Notes under the pieces: model-generated | The model's database searches: none | What the model saw: the letters and a program-made list of their open reading frames with translations, nothing else | What the model was told of the DNA's origin: nothing | Made by a program: the position numbers and the translations under genes | Origin: Bacillota bacterium | GTDB taxonomy: Bacteria > Bacillota > Clostridia > Christensenellales > SZUA-584 | NCBI GenBank assembly: GCA_023397655.1 | Contig: JAEWTW010000012.1 | Location: 62,001-126,000, forward strand | Length of the DNA: 64,000 bases | Reading direction: 5' to 3' | In this document: positions 36,110 to 45,103 of the stretch, piece by piece | How positions within the stretch are numbered: the first letter of the stretch is position 1 | How the letters are laid out: every line of letters starts with the position of its first letter

Positions 36110-38394
36110 AGGCCTTTACCCGCTTCGGCGATAATGCGTTCCAGATCGGCAGGTAGCTCACGCACTTTCCCCAACTTACCCAGCGCTTGGTTGACTGCGT
36201 TGATGAACGCTCCCGCGCCCGGATCAAAGGACGGTTCGCCCAGCGAACGCGCCCCGAACGGCCCGCGCTCATCCGGATTTTCCACGATGATGGGGATGAC
36301 TTCATTTACATCCAGCATCGTCGGTATCTTGTATTCGTCAAAGTTGTTGTGCCCCACCGTTCCGCTGCTGAAGGCGAGATTCTCTGTCAGGCTGTAGCCC
36401 TGTGCCATCACCGCGCCGCCCTGCATTTGCCCCATCGCCATCTTCGGATTGATCGCCCGTCCGATATCGTGTGCCGCGGTCACCTTGAGCACCCGCGTCT
36501 TGCCGGTAAACATATCCACTTCCACCTCCGCACCGATGCAGGAGTAGGTGAACTGGTAGAATGTGTCGCCCACGCCCGACTTCTCATCGAACGGCAGGTC
36601 CGGCACCACATACGTACCGTTGGCCGCCGGCGTCATCCCGCATCGGTAGCAGACAAACACCGCTTCCTCAAACGAGAGGCTCTGCCCGCCGAACCGAAAG
36701 CTTCCGTTGTCGAACGCCACCGTGTCAGCCGCCACAGCATACTTTTTGGCAATGGCTTTTTTCAATATCTTTTTGATGCGCTCCGCCGCATCCACCACCG
36801 CGCTGCCGCCAATCAACGTGCCGCGCGACGCGATGCACGCGCCGGTCACGGGGCTGCGGCTGCTGTCCGCCGGATTGATGCTCACCCGATCCGCGTCGAT
36901 GCCCAGCGCTTCCGCCGCTATCTGACACATCACCGTATGCAGCCCCTGTCCTATCTCCGTCAGGCCGATGGCGACCAGCACGCTGGCATCCGCCTCCACC
37001 TCCACATATGCCCGGCCCACATCAAGCAGCCCAGTGCCTATGCTGTTGCCGCGGTGGCTGAGCGACAGCCCCACGCCCCGCCGTATGCTTTTACCAGCGT
37101 TCTCCTTTTTGTACCGCCAGTACTTGTCTTCAAATTCCAGCGCCTGCGCCGCCTTGTCCAGCACGTCCAACGCGCCCACGTCGTGAAAGTCCATCAGCTG
37201 TCCGGTACCGTTTAAGTCGCCTCGCTTCAGTATGTTTTGCCTGCGGAAGAGATACGGCGACATGCCGAGCTTCTCCGCCAGCTCTGTCAGGCAGCATTCC
37301 CGCGCGTATATCGCCTGCGGGTTGCCGAACCCCCGAAACGATCCGCATACGGCGTTGTTGGTGAACACCGCGATGGAATGCGCGTACGTGTTCTTTATCA
37401 GGTAAGGGCCGGAGCCCAGCGATACTCCCTTGAATATCACGCCCGGCGACATATTGGTATACGCGCCGCCGTCCGCCAGAGAATCCATGTATATGCCGGT
37501 GATTTTGCCATCCCGCGTTGCCCCTGCCTTCACATGGAACGAAAACGGATGCCGCTTGTAGCTTTGTTCCACCGACTCCTCGCGCGTCAGCACGTATTTG
37601 ACCGGTCTGCCTGTGCGTATCGCCGCCAGCGCCGCCCGCACGGCCATCACCTCGGGGCTTTCCAGCTTGCCGCCAAACGAGCCGCCGTTCGTCACCGCGA
37701 TGACGGTGGCCTTGTTCATCGGTATCTTCAGGCACCGCGTAATGGACAGTCGCGGCATGTATATGTTCTGCAGGCAGCCCTTCACGGTCACGCCGCCTTC
37801 TCGCGGACCGGGTATCGCCAGCACGGCCTCCGGCTCAATGTAGGCATGCTCCTGCAGGCAGGTGTGATATTGCTCATCCACCACAACATCTGACGCCGCC
37901 AGCGCTGCTTCCACATTACCGATGCCCGCATGGCATTCGGAGCAGATGTTGCGCGGGTAATTTGGATTAATCACCTGCTCGTGATCGATGGCTTCCCACA
38001 TATCCAGCACAGCGGGCAGCACTTCGTAGTCCACCTTTATCAGCGCCGCTGCCTGCTGGGCCAGCTCCATCGTTTCCGCAACGACCAGCGCCACCACATC
38101 TCCCTTGTTCAGCACACGCTCATCGGCAAAAACGAACTGGTCCTGCACTTCCTCGCCGATCACTTTGTCGCCTGGTATGTCCTTCGCCGTCAGCACACAC
38201 GCAACTCCCGGCAGCTTCAGCGCTGCACTGGTGTCAATTCCGAGTATCCTCGCGTGCGGATAACGGCTTTGCACACCCTTGGCGTAGAGCATTCCTTCCA
38301 TGTAAAGGTCCGCGCCGTAGACCGCTCTGCCGGTCAGCTTGTCTTTAACGTCGATGCGCACCTTGTTTTGATTGATCGCCCGAAACTGCTCCAC
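36106..38394 (-). CDS. xdhA: Molybdenum hydroxylase catalytic subunit (XdhA type)
   Basis: 762 residues from GTG 38394; AGGAG lies six bases upstream inside the leader, so this start is preferred over the open frame reaching 38514. The N-terminal a/b-hammerhead domain (VKDKLTGRAVYGADLY) is followed by molybdopterin-binding motifs GGSFGGKLESPEV, GSFRGFGNPQ and the catalytic Glu in FGARSLGEPSFDPGAGAF. It hydroxylates a purine or other N-heterocycle such as xanthine, nicotinate or hypoxanthine. The SsnA/YgeY context resembles selenium-dependent purine hydroxylase loci. A terminator-like leader precedes it. Confidence 0.92.
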   Translation of the reverse strand: MEQFRAINQNKVRIDVKDKLTGRAVYGADLYMEGMLYAKGVQSRYPHARILGIDTSAALKLPGVACVLTAKDIPGDKVIGEEVQDQFVFADERVLNKGDVVALVVAETMELAQQAAALIKVDYEVLPAVLDMWEAIDHEQVINPNYPRNICSECHAGIGNVEAALAASDVVVDEQYHTCLQEHAYIEPEAVLAIPGPREGGVTVKGCLQNIYMPRLSITRCLKIPMNKATVIAVTNGGSFGGKLESPEVMAVRAALAAIRTGRPVKYVLTREESVEQSYKRHPFSFHVKAGATRDGKITGIYMDSLADGGAYTNMSPGVIFKGVSLGSGPYLIKNTYAHSIAVFTNNAVCGSFRGFGNPQAIYARECCLTELAEKLGMSPYLFRRQNILKRGDLNGTGQLMDFHDVGALDVLDKAAQALEFEDKYWRYKKENAGKSIRRGVGLSLSHRGNSIGTGLLDVGRAYVEVEADASVLVAIGLTEIGQGLHTVMCQIAAEALGIDADRVSINPADSSRSPVTGACIASRGTLIGGSAVVDAAERIKKILKKAIAKKYAVAADTVAFDNGSFRFGGQSLSFEEAVFVCYRCGMTPAANGTYVVPDLPFDEKSGVGDTFYQFTYSCIGAEVEVDMFTGKTRVLKVTAAHDIGRAINPKMAMGQMQGGAVMAQGYSLTENLAFSSGTVGHNNFDEYKIPTMLDVNEVIPIIVENPDERGPFGARSLGEPSFDPGAGAFINAVNQALGKLGKVRELPADLERIIAEAGKGL

Positions 38395-38403
38395 TGATGC
38401 TCC

Positions 38404-38443
38404 TAAAAAAAATAGAAGCGCCGGGTTATCTCCAAGCGCTTCT
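38404..38443 (-). promoter_or_regulatory. Terminator-like leader hairpin directly before xdhA
   Basis: On the minus strand AGAAGCGC (38443-38436) pairs with GCGCTTCT (38421-38414) across a loop containing GGAGATAACCCG. An A and an eight-T run come next, then AGGAG and the GTG start ten bases from the hairpin's end. Since no promoter fits between hairpin and start codon, transcription must pass the hairpin. This looks like an attenuator or riboswitch expression platform. No known aptamer was recognised. Confidence 0.5.
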
Positions 38444-38534
38444 GTGCTGCTTACACGAGCGAGTATAGCAGCGATATTCGAATTTGCGTCCAAACGGTAT
38501 ACTATTGATAGCAAATTCTCAAACTGATACTTTG

Positions 38535-40298
38535 TTAGTCTTCTTTCAACCCAGCAGTATCAATTTTACGGTACAATGTGGCAATGCCGATGCCCAGCTT
38601 TTCCGCCGCGGTCTGCTTGCCCTTCTTCGAGTACCCATACTTATCCAGCGCGCGTTTGATCTCCGCCAGATTGACCTCCTCCAGCGTTCGAATCTCCTGT
38701 TCCTGTGCCGACTGCTCCGGCGAGGCGGTTCTGAACTCATACTCTTTGGGCAGCGTCTTCATATCCATGATGCCGTCGCCCCGCATCAGGCTCACCATGC
38801 ATTCCACCGCGCTCTCCAGCTCGCGTATATTTCCGTACCATGGCTGGCGCTTCAAAAAGTCCATCGTCTCCTGATCGATGTACTTGAAATACACCTGATA
38901 CTTCTGCGCGTAGAAATCGATGTACTGCCGTACCAGATCCTCAATGTCATCCCGGCGTTCGCGCAGCGGCGGCACAGCGATCTTCATCACGCTGATAAGG
39001 TAATACAAGGGTTCTCTAAACTTATTTTTCTCAATCAGTTCCTTCAAATCTTTGTTCGTGGCCGCCATCACCTGAACGTTGAGCGGTATCTTCTGCGATG
39101 ACCCCTTGCGCTTCAGCATCTTTTCCGCCAACACCGTTTCCAGCTTGAGCTGGTAATACATCGGCAGCGCATCAATCTCATCCAGATACAGCACGCCCTC
39201 GTTGGCCATCTCGATGCGCCCGATGCGCCCGTGCTTGCCAGCAGCTGCCGTTCCGGATGTATTGATTCTGCCGAACAGCGCTTCGTCCAGCAGCGTTTCG
39301 GGCACGCTGGCACAGTTGAAATATACGAACGGACTGTGGTTCCGCGGGCCCAGCCGCCATATAGCGGTGCCCGTCACCTCCTTGCCTGTACCCGTCTCGC
39401 CTGTCAGCAATATCGCGCTGCTGGTTCTCGCCGCCTTGTGGATCTCCGCCTTAAGCCGTTTGGCGCTCTGACTGTTGGTCACAATGCTGTTGATGTCATG
39501 CGGCAGCACCTGCAGCGCCATACTGTATACCTGGCTCCTGTATTTCTGGAGGTTGTTGAATACGAGTATCTTGGAATAATCCGCGTCGTCCCCCTCCATG
39601 ATCTTATATTCGCCCACCACCGTCACGCTGCTGTCCTTGGTGATGATCTTGTATTCGCGCTTGCCGGTGATGGTATCTCCCGTCACCACCACATTGATAA
39701 ACTCCGCCATCGTCGCGTCGCTGATGCCCAGTTGCTTTTTGGCCAGCTCGTTGATCATTGTGATGCGGTTTTCCTTGTTGAGTATCATCACACCGGTATC
39801 CATCTGGCTGATCACCGTGTCCAGCATCCTGATGACGGACAGCTGCTTTTGCAGCGCCTGCCGTTCCTGCGTTTTCCCGGCGATCAGTTCCACCATCTGA
39901 TCCACGAAGTAAAGGTAGTCGTCCAGATTCTGAATGAAGAAATCCAGCCGGGACGGATCGTTGCAGATGATGCCGATAGCCCCTTCGATCTGACCGTCCA
40001 CCACGATGGGCGTGCCGATTTCGTACAGTGAGCTGCAGTTTTCCTGATACGCGCACATGCTGCACTCGGGGTGTTCCTTCGGCGCATCGAGTATCAGCCG
40101 CTTCCCCGTCTCGATCACATAGCGGTAACCGTGGCCGTCGTTCAAGTTGTTCTGGTTGATCTTCGCCTTAAACTCGCCGGTGCCCGCAATGCGGTTGTGC
40201 TCGCGGTCGATGACCTCCACATCCACCTGCATGATCTTGGATATGGTCTGTGCGATCTTGATCACGACATCCTGAATGCCGTATAAGCTCGTTGCCAT
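38535..40298 (-). CDS. AAA+ (NtrC-like) transcriptional regulator without a GAFTGA loop
   Basis: 587 residues. Residues ~1-140 are a sensor domain with C79-x2-C82-x5-C88 (ECSMCAYQENC), a possible metal or Fe-S site. A PAS domain follows (~150-250), then an AAA+ domain with Walker A GETGTGKE (300-307) and Walker B GVLYLDEI, and a Fis-type HTH at the end (QTAAEKLGIGIATLYRKI). In sigma-54 activators the segment after LFG reads GAFTGA; here it is RINTSGTAAAGKHG (343-356). It may therefore regulate without sigma-54, as TyrR does. It lies between ygeY and xdhA and is likely their local regulator. Confidence 0.87.
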   Translation of the reverse strand: MATSLYGIQDVVIKIAQTISKIMQVDVEVIDREHNRIAGTGEFKAKINQNNLNDGHGYRYVIETGKRLILDAPKEHPECSMCAYQENCSSLYEIGTPIVVDGQIEGAIGIICNDPSRLDFFIQNLDDYLYFVDQMVELIAGKTQERQALQKQLSVIRMLDTVISQMDTGVMILNKENRITMINELAKKQLGISDATMAEFINVVVTGDTITGKREYKIITKDSSVTVVGEYKIMEGDDADYSKILVFNNLQKYRSQVYSMALQVLPHDINSIVTNSQSAKRLKAEIHKAARTSSAILLTGETGTGKEVTGTAIWRLGPRNHSPFVYFNCASVPETLLDEALFGRINTSGTAAAGKHGRIGRIEMANEGVLYLDEIDALPMYYQLKLETVLAEKMLKRKGSSQKIPLNVQVMAATNKDLKELIEKNKFREPLYYLISVMKIAVPPLRERRDDIEDLVRQYIDFYAQKYQVYFKYIDQETMDFLKRQPWYGNIRELESAVECMVSLMRGDGIMDMKTLPKEYEFRTASPEQSAQEQEIRTLEEVNLAEIKRALDKYGYSKKGKQTAAEKLGIGIATLYRKIDTAGLKED

Positions 40299-40337
40299 GT
40301 GTCCTCCTTGTACTCTCCGCTGGTTGACGAGTTCGCT

Positions 40338-41525
40338 CTAAACCGCCAGCAGACCCGCAATGATAGCCTCATAGCAGCCCACCGCTCCGAACAGCTGTTC
40401 CAGCTCGATATACTCATCCCGCGTGTGCGCCAGCCCTTCGCTGGAGGGACCGCATCCGATGGTACGGATACCCGCCTCGCCCGCGTAATGGCTGCCGTTG
40501 GTACAGAAGTTGTATTGCCGGATTTGGGGTTTAAACCCCGCCTCGTTCATTTTGCCCATCACACTCTGCACAAAAGGCTCCTGTTCATCGAACAGCCAGC
40601 CGGGGAAAAACCGCTCCGCTGCGATAGCCGCGCCGGTATAGCATCGTTCCTCACCCCGCACCAGCGATATCTTCGCGTTCAGCTCGGAGTCCTGCGCCAT
40701 CATGTCATCCAGAAGCGCCTGCAGCAGCGCCAGTACGCTCTCCTTGGTTTCGCCCACCAGCAGCCGGCGGTCGTACGTGGCCGCGCAGTATGACGGCACC
40801 ACAGACGCACCCGGATACGGCGATGATTTAATGTCCGTCAGCTCCAGTATGCCTTTGCCCAGTACGGGATGCTCGCCGGGCAGCAGCTGCCGTATTCGCT
40901 CTATAACACGCATTATGTGATACACCGAATTGATACCCTTCTCGGGGTTGGCCGAATGCGCAGCTTTGCCGAACACTTCGAGTCGAATCTCGCCGCGCCC
41001 CCGCTGGCCGATTTTAATGTCCAGTTCCGACGCTTCGCCGATGATGACATAGTCTGGTTTTACGGCAGCACTGATGGCACGTGCGGCCACGCCCTCAAAG
41101 CACTCCTCGTGCACCACGCCAGCAAGGTATAGCGATCCCGCAAAATCGCGCCCCGTCTCCTTGGCATAGTTTGCAATGGCACACGCCATCGCCGCCACCG
41201 CTCCCTTCATATCAGAGGCACCGCGGCCATATATCCTGTCATTTTGTATTTGTGCAGCAAACGGCGGGTACGTCCACTGAGATGCGTCGTTTACCGGCAC
41301 CGTGTCGATATGCCCATCAAACAGCAGCTTCGGCCCCGGCCTGTTGCCATGCACGCAGCCGATTACGCAGCCATGTTCGTTGATCGTCACTTCATCAAAG
41401 CCTTGTCCGCGCATGAAGCCCGCCAGCTCATCCGCAACCTGCTTCTCTTCGCCTGAATAGCTCTGCGCCCGTATCAGCCGCTGACAAAGCTCGATGACCG
41501 TTTGTTGTTTCTGCTCCAATCCCAT
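40338..41525 (-). CDS. ygeY: YgeY-like M20-family hydrolase
   Basis: 395 residues. Dizinc M20 peptidase/ArgE/DapE family: LLFDGHIDTVPVND (His, Asp), YGRGASDMKGAVAAM (bridging Asp), VVHEECFEGVA (Glu-Glu) and a terminal GLAHTRDEYIELEQL (His). YgeY proteins are described as selenium-metabolism-linked hydrolases encoded with SsnA and molybdenum hydroxylases; the substrate is uncertain (N-acyl or carbamoyl amino compounds are likely). First gene of the catabolic locus, RBS GCGGAGGG. Confidence 0.87.
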   Translation of the reverse strand: MGLEQKQQTVIELCQRLIRAQSYSGEEKQVADELAGFMRGQGFDEVTINEHGCVIGCVHGNRPGPKLLFDGHIDTVPVNDASQWTYPPFAAQIQNDRIYGRGASDMKGAVAAMACAIANYAKETGRDFAGSLYLAGVVHEECFEGVAARAISAAVKPDYVIIGEASELDIKIGQRGRGEIRLEVFGKAAHSANPEKGINSVYHIMRVIERIRQLLPGEHPVLGKGILELTDIKSSPYPGASVVPSYCAATYDRRLLVGETKESVLALLQALLDDMMAQDSELNAKISLVRGEERCYTGAAIAAERFFPGWLFDEQEPFVQSVMGKMNEAGFKPQIRQYNFCTNGSHYAGEAGIRTIGCGPSSEGLAHTRDEYIELEQLFGAVGCYEAIIAGLLAV

Positions 41526-41815
41526 CGCTGCCCTCCGCTAATTGACTTTCAATTCAGTTTAATATCAATTTGATACATTTTTAAAAGTTTGATTTTCCAT
41601 TTGGGTATGAAATTGATATGCGATTAGAATAGCATACCCGCCGCTTAGAGGCAAACCCAATATTGCATTACCACAAAATGCGAACCTATTCGGCTAAATT
41701 CATAGCGCATAATTCAACGGAGGGTAGCAGCAGCCGATCCGAACAACACTATTCATTGGTATACGAACAACGGAACAAGAACCTGCCGTTTTTTTGAAGT
41801 GCAGAGAACTGGTGA
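41526..41815. other. Upstream region of ygeY with a candidate operator
   Basis: Gene-free and AT-rich. At 41563-41575 there is a perfect palindrome TATCAATTTGATA about 40 bases before the ygeY ATG, a plausible regulator site. No strong -35/-10 pair was found nearby; a weak -10-like TATTCTAAT lies further upstream on the minus strand. The rest shows nothing recognisable. Confidence 0.3.
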
Positions 41816-42049
41816 TCACAACAGGGCTTTTATGCAGAACGGCATTTCGATAATGGATTTTGTGCTCACGGTATCGTTGTAATTCCCCAGCTCCTTTAAG
41901 TGTGAGCGCGTTGCCTTCTCCATCTCTTTAAAGAAATCAAATTTCATGTCGTAAACGGAGAACCCGATTTGCGGCATTGTATTTGCACTACTTCCCAATA
42001 ACGTGAAAATGGAAACAGCGATTATCAAAATAATGCTTATTACTCTCAT
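41816..42049 (-). pseudogene. Truncated sugar-binding protein gene (N-terminal piece)
   Basis: 77 codons from ATG 42049, AGGTG upstream. It starts with a signal-peptide-like MRVISIILIIAVSIFTLLGS and continues PQIGFSVYDMKFDFFKEMEK with ATRSHLKELG. This is the first strand and helix of an RbsB-type periplasmic-binding domain (K-I-G-F-S-x-x-D-x-x-x-x-F-F-x-x-M). The remaining ~250 residues are missing; the tail TVSTKSIIEMPF does not follow the fold normally. It lies between ygeY and the end of the van operon. A remnant left when the van genes were inserted is plausible. Confidence 0.55.
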
Positions 42050-42124
42050 AAAATCACCTAACACTTTTCCATACACTAGAATAGAAAATTTTGAATTTTA
42101 ACTTTTATGGTCTGTAGCCGATTT

Positions 42125-43297
42125 TCAGGACGAAATATATATGCGCTCTATCCGGCCGCTGATCCGGCTTAATATCTCATTGGTAATCGTATCGGCCCCT
42201 GCTGCCAGTTCTTCAGCCAGTATTTGTTCCTTGCCGTCGTGCCCGATCAGTGTTGCGGTATCTCCACATTCAGCATCCGGAATATCCGTCACGTCTATCA
42301 TAAGCTGATCCATGCATATGCTGCCGACGATGGGCGTACGCACGCCATGCAGTAAAACACAGCCCCGCTTGTTTCCGAGCATTCTGGGTATTCCGTCAGC
42401 ATAGCCGATGGGGAGTATCGCAATACGCGTATTCCTTTCCACAATGTGCTCACATCCATAACCAATGCTTTCACCAGCCGCAACCGTCCTGATCAACGCA
42501 ACCCGTGCTTTGAGTGACAGAGCCGGTTCCAGCACAACATTGGCCGAGTTGATTCGTGACGTGGCGCCATACAACGCCAGCCCGAGACGGGCATAGTCGG
42601 ACTGCGTTTCATTATAGTTCAAAGCACCATAACTGCTCAGAATATGTGTTTTGGGAATATTGATCCGCTCTGCCTTGAGCTGGTCCAGCAGACCCAAAAA
42701 TCTGTTGATCTGCAGTTTAGTTCGACTCACATCGGCGGGTGCCAGGCTGTCCGAAGCGCATAGGTGCGTGTATATACCATCCACCTTAAGCCGCTTGCTG
42801 CGGATGATATCTGCAATAAGCCCCACGTTTTCATAGTTTTCTCCCAGCCTGTGCATGCCGGTATCCACCTTGACGTGGACGTGTATTGGTCGCCCAAAAC
42901 AGTTTAACGCGGCGGCATATCGGGCGTCCACCACCGTCTGCGACAGGCGGTATCGGAATAGCGCCGCAGCCCTGTGCGGATCCGTGTATCCCAGAATCAG
43001 TATTTCATCCTTGATACCGTTTTCGCGCAAACGAATGCCCTCATCAATTGTGGCGACGGCAAAAGCACGGATGCCAATATCGCTTAGTGTACGGGAAACC
43101 TCAACATCCCCATGTCCATAGGCGTTGGCTTTAACGACAGCCATGATGTCGCACTCTCGAGGTAAAAGCCTCTGCAAAGCTTCGGCGTTGCGGCACAGGT
43201 TATCGAGATTGATCTCCGCCCACGCCCGGTCCATGCGCCCTTGACAGACATGAGTGGATACGGCTGCATTTCCTGTGCAGCTTAGCTCATCGTTCAC
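42125..43297 (-). CDS. vanT: VanT-type serine/alanine racemase, racemase domain only
   Basis: 390 residues from GTG 43297 with GGGAG seven bases upstream; a TTG at 43303 would be too close to that site. PLP fold-type III racemase: the lysine is in IMAVVKANAYGHG, the second catalytic Tyr in AILPIGYADGIPRM, and SICMDQLMIDVT is conserved. It would supply D-Ser for VanG. Classical VanT has ~10 N-terminal membrane helices before this domain (about 700 residues); they are absent here, so the enzyme should be cytoplasmic. Last gene of the van operon, overlapping vanXY by 11 bases. Confidence 0.85.
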   Translation of the reverse strand: MNDELSCTGNAAVSTHVCQGRMDRAWAEINLDNLCRNAEALQRLLPRECDIMAVVKANAYGHGDVEVSRTLSDIGIRAFAVATIDEGIRLRENGIKDEILILGYTDPHRAAALFRYRLSQTVVDARYAAALNCFGRPIHVHVKVDTGMHRLGENYENVGLIADIIRSKRLKVDGIYTHLCASDSLAPADVSRTKLQINRFLGLLDQLKAERINIPKTHILSSYGALNYNETQSDYARLGLALYGATSRINSANVVLEPALSLKARVALIRTVAAGESIGYGCEHIVERNTRIAILPIGYADGIPRMLGNKRGCVLLHGVRTPIVGSICMDQLMIDVTDIPDAECGDTATLIGHDGKEQILAEELAAGADTITNEILSRISGRIERIYISS

Positions 43298-44057
43298 TGC
43301 CAATCTCCCATAATGTCACGACAACGCCGTCCATGTTGTCACCGGACAGTTGATATGCTGTCTGCTCCCGCACCGGCACTTCAATCACAGTTTCCGTATG
43401 AAGCGGAATATAGCCGATCTCACAGCGTAGTCCATTGCCGCAAAACGTAAGCCTGTTGCCCCAGTAGTCATGCCGGCGAATATGCTCCGTATACGCCTCG
43501 AGCGTTAGCTTTCTATCTGTCATGATCCGTGAATGCGGGTATCCCACATAACGGAAGTGCCAGGGTTCGTGCGCAATATGGGTGATATGCTCGCTGCCCG
43601 CCGGATAGCGTTCAATAAAACCATAGTCCGCCGCCTTTTCCCGAAAGCGCTGGCAGATACCCTCATAAGGAAAATGCGGGCGAATAAAATCAATATCGTC
43701 AGCGTTCAACGCCATATCCACGGCGAGCCCTGTCTGATGCTCACTGCAGCCCGGCAGCGCCACATATTCACGGGTGAACCGTCTTCCATTTTCCCGCAGC
43801 GATCTGTTGTATATACGCTGCTGCTCGCGTGATGTGCGAAATCCGCTGACGGCGATAATCTCATCGGCACAGTCTATTGCCGCCATTGTTTTATCCAGCA
43901 TTTTGGCTGTCTGGCGCTCCAGTACAGCCGCCTCTTTCCCGTATTCCAGCGGTACCAAGCTGCTGTCACTTGGCTCCACCTTTAACGGATGGCTTCTGTT
44001 CACTAATATCAGGCTACCCTGGTGTATGTAATCTTGGTGAAGCTTCAGCATCTTCAT
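43287..44057 (-). CDS. vanXY: VanXY-type D,D-dipeptidase/carboxypeptidase
   Basis: 256 residues, close to VanXY-G in length, without a signal peptide. Peptidase M15B zinc site: CSEHQTGLAVDMAL (His, Asp), and HEPWHFRYVGYPHSR (catalytic Glu, His). VSGFRTSREQQRIYNRSLRE is the substrate-pocket arginine region. It removes D-Ala-D-Ala dipeptides and terminal D-Ala from precursors so that D-Ser ends dominate. The start overlaps the vanG stop by four bases. Confidence 0.9.
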   Translation of the reverse strand: MKMLKLHQDYIHQGSLILVNRSHPLKVEPSDSSLVPLEYGKEAAVLERQTAKMLDKTMAAIDCADEIIAVSGFRTSREQQRIYNRSLRENGRRFTREYVALPGCSEHQTGLAVDMALNADDIDFIRPHFPYEGICQRFREKAADYGFIERYPAGSEHITHIAHEPWHFRYVGYPHSRIMTDRKLTLEAYTEHIRRHDYWGNRLTFCGNGLRCEIGYIPLHTETVIEVPVREQTAYQLSGDNMDGVVVTLWEIGSER

Positions 44058-45103
44058 GGCTCAACCGCCAGACTGATCAACGTATCCACGATGGCTTCAA
44101 AGCTCATGCCAATGCCTTTCAACATGCTCGGATAGCGGCTGTGAGCGGTAAAGCCGGGGATGGTGTTCACCTCGTTGAAGACGATCTCTCCCTCCGGTGT
44201 CAGGAACATATCCACCCGGGCAAATCCGCGGCAGCCAAGAGTCCTATAGATAACCTTTGCCGTATATTTGATGCGCATTGCCGCATCCGAACCAATGCGG
44301 GCAGGCATGTGGATGCTGGCGCTTTTCAGTGTGTACTTTTCGGTATAATCAAAGAAGCCGCGGGACAGCTCAATTTCATCCACTTCCCCCACGATAAGCT
44401 CATCATTGCCCAGCACGGCGCAGCCCACTTCAAAGCCCTCTATACCCTGTTCGATGACGACCTTGCCGTCATGCTCAAACGCTGCTTTTACCGCACCCGG
44501 CAGTCCGTCCGGTCCTGATACCTTGGTGACCCCAAAGGATGATCCCGCGCAAGCCGGCTTCACAAACATCGGATATTTCAGGTGTGTCGTGGCGTCGACC
44601 AAAACATCTGCTGACATCGGCAAATCGATGACCACCGCTTGCGGAACCGGAATTCTTGCCAGCTCCACCAGCCGGTGCGCAATGTCCTTATCCATGCAGA
44701 TTGCGGAACAAAGCGTGCCGCACCCCACACAAGGTATCCCCGCCAATTCCAACAGCCCCTGCACCGTGCCGTCCTCACCGTTTTTTCCGTGCAGCACCGG
44801 AAACGCTGCGTCAACCGGAATCCCAACGGCATTGCCATCCTCCAGCACCAACAGCCCTCGCGTAGCTCTGTCAGGCGATATAATTGCCGGAACACAGGAC
44901 GGGTGGTCCGACCATGTGTCATTGGATATCCGCTCCACCGGCCCCGCATACCTTTTCCAGACTCCTTCGCGGGTGATGCCAAGCATAACGGTCTCATATT
45001 TGTCGGCATCCATGCTCTGAATCACAGAAGCGGCCGACTGCAGCGACACCTCGTATTCGGTTGAACAGCCGCCAAACAATACCGCCACGGTTTTCTTACC
45101 CAT
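44054..45103 (-). CDS. vanG: D-alanine-D-serine ligase, VanG type
   Basis: 349 residues, RBS AAGGAG. ATP-grasp ligase of the Ddl family: VLFGGCSTEYEVSLQSA, VLHGKNGEDGTVQG (105-116), PMFVKPACAGSSFGVTKV, and FNEVNTIPGFTAHSRYPSM with the metal-binding Asn. The omega-loop segment DYTEKYTLKSASIHMPA resembles VanG/VanC/VanE ligases (D-Ala-D-Ser) rather than VanA/VanB. It makes peptidoglycan precursors with low glycopeptide affinity. The order vanW-vanG-vanXY-vanT is that of vanG operons. Confidence 0.92.
   Translation of the reverse strand: MGKKTVAVLFGGCSTEYEVSLQSAASVIQSMDADKYETVMLGITREGVWKRYAGPVERISNDTWSDHPSCVPAIISPDRATRGLLVLEDGNAVGIPVDAAFPVLHGKNGEDGTVQGLLELAGIPCVGCGTLCSAICMDKDIAHRLVELARIPVPQAVVIDLPMSADVLVDATTHLKYPMFVKPACAGSSFGVTKVSGPDGLPGAVKAAFEHDGKVVIEQGIEGFEVGCAVLGNDELIVGEVDEIELSRGFFDYTEKYTLKSASIHMPARIGSDAAMRIKYTAKVIYRTLGCRGFARVDMFLTPEGEIVFNEVNTIPGFTAHSRYPSMLKGIGMSFEAIVDTLISLAVEP

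Noticed and set aside
38444..38534. Sigma-54 promoter before xdhA
   Set aside because: No GG-N10-GC element of the -24/-12 type with reasonable flanks was found, and the local AAA+ regulator lacks GAFTGA.
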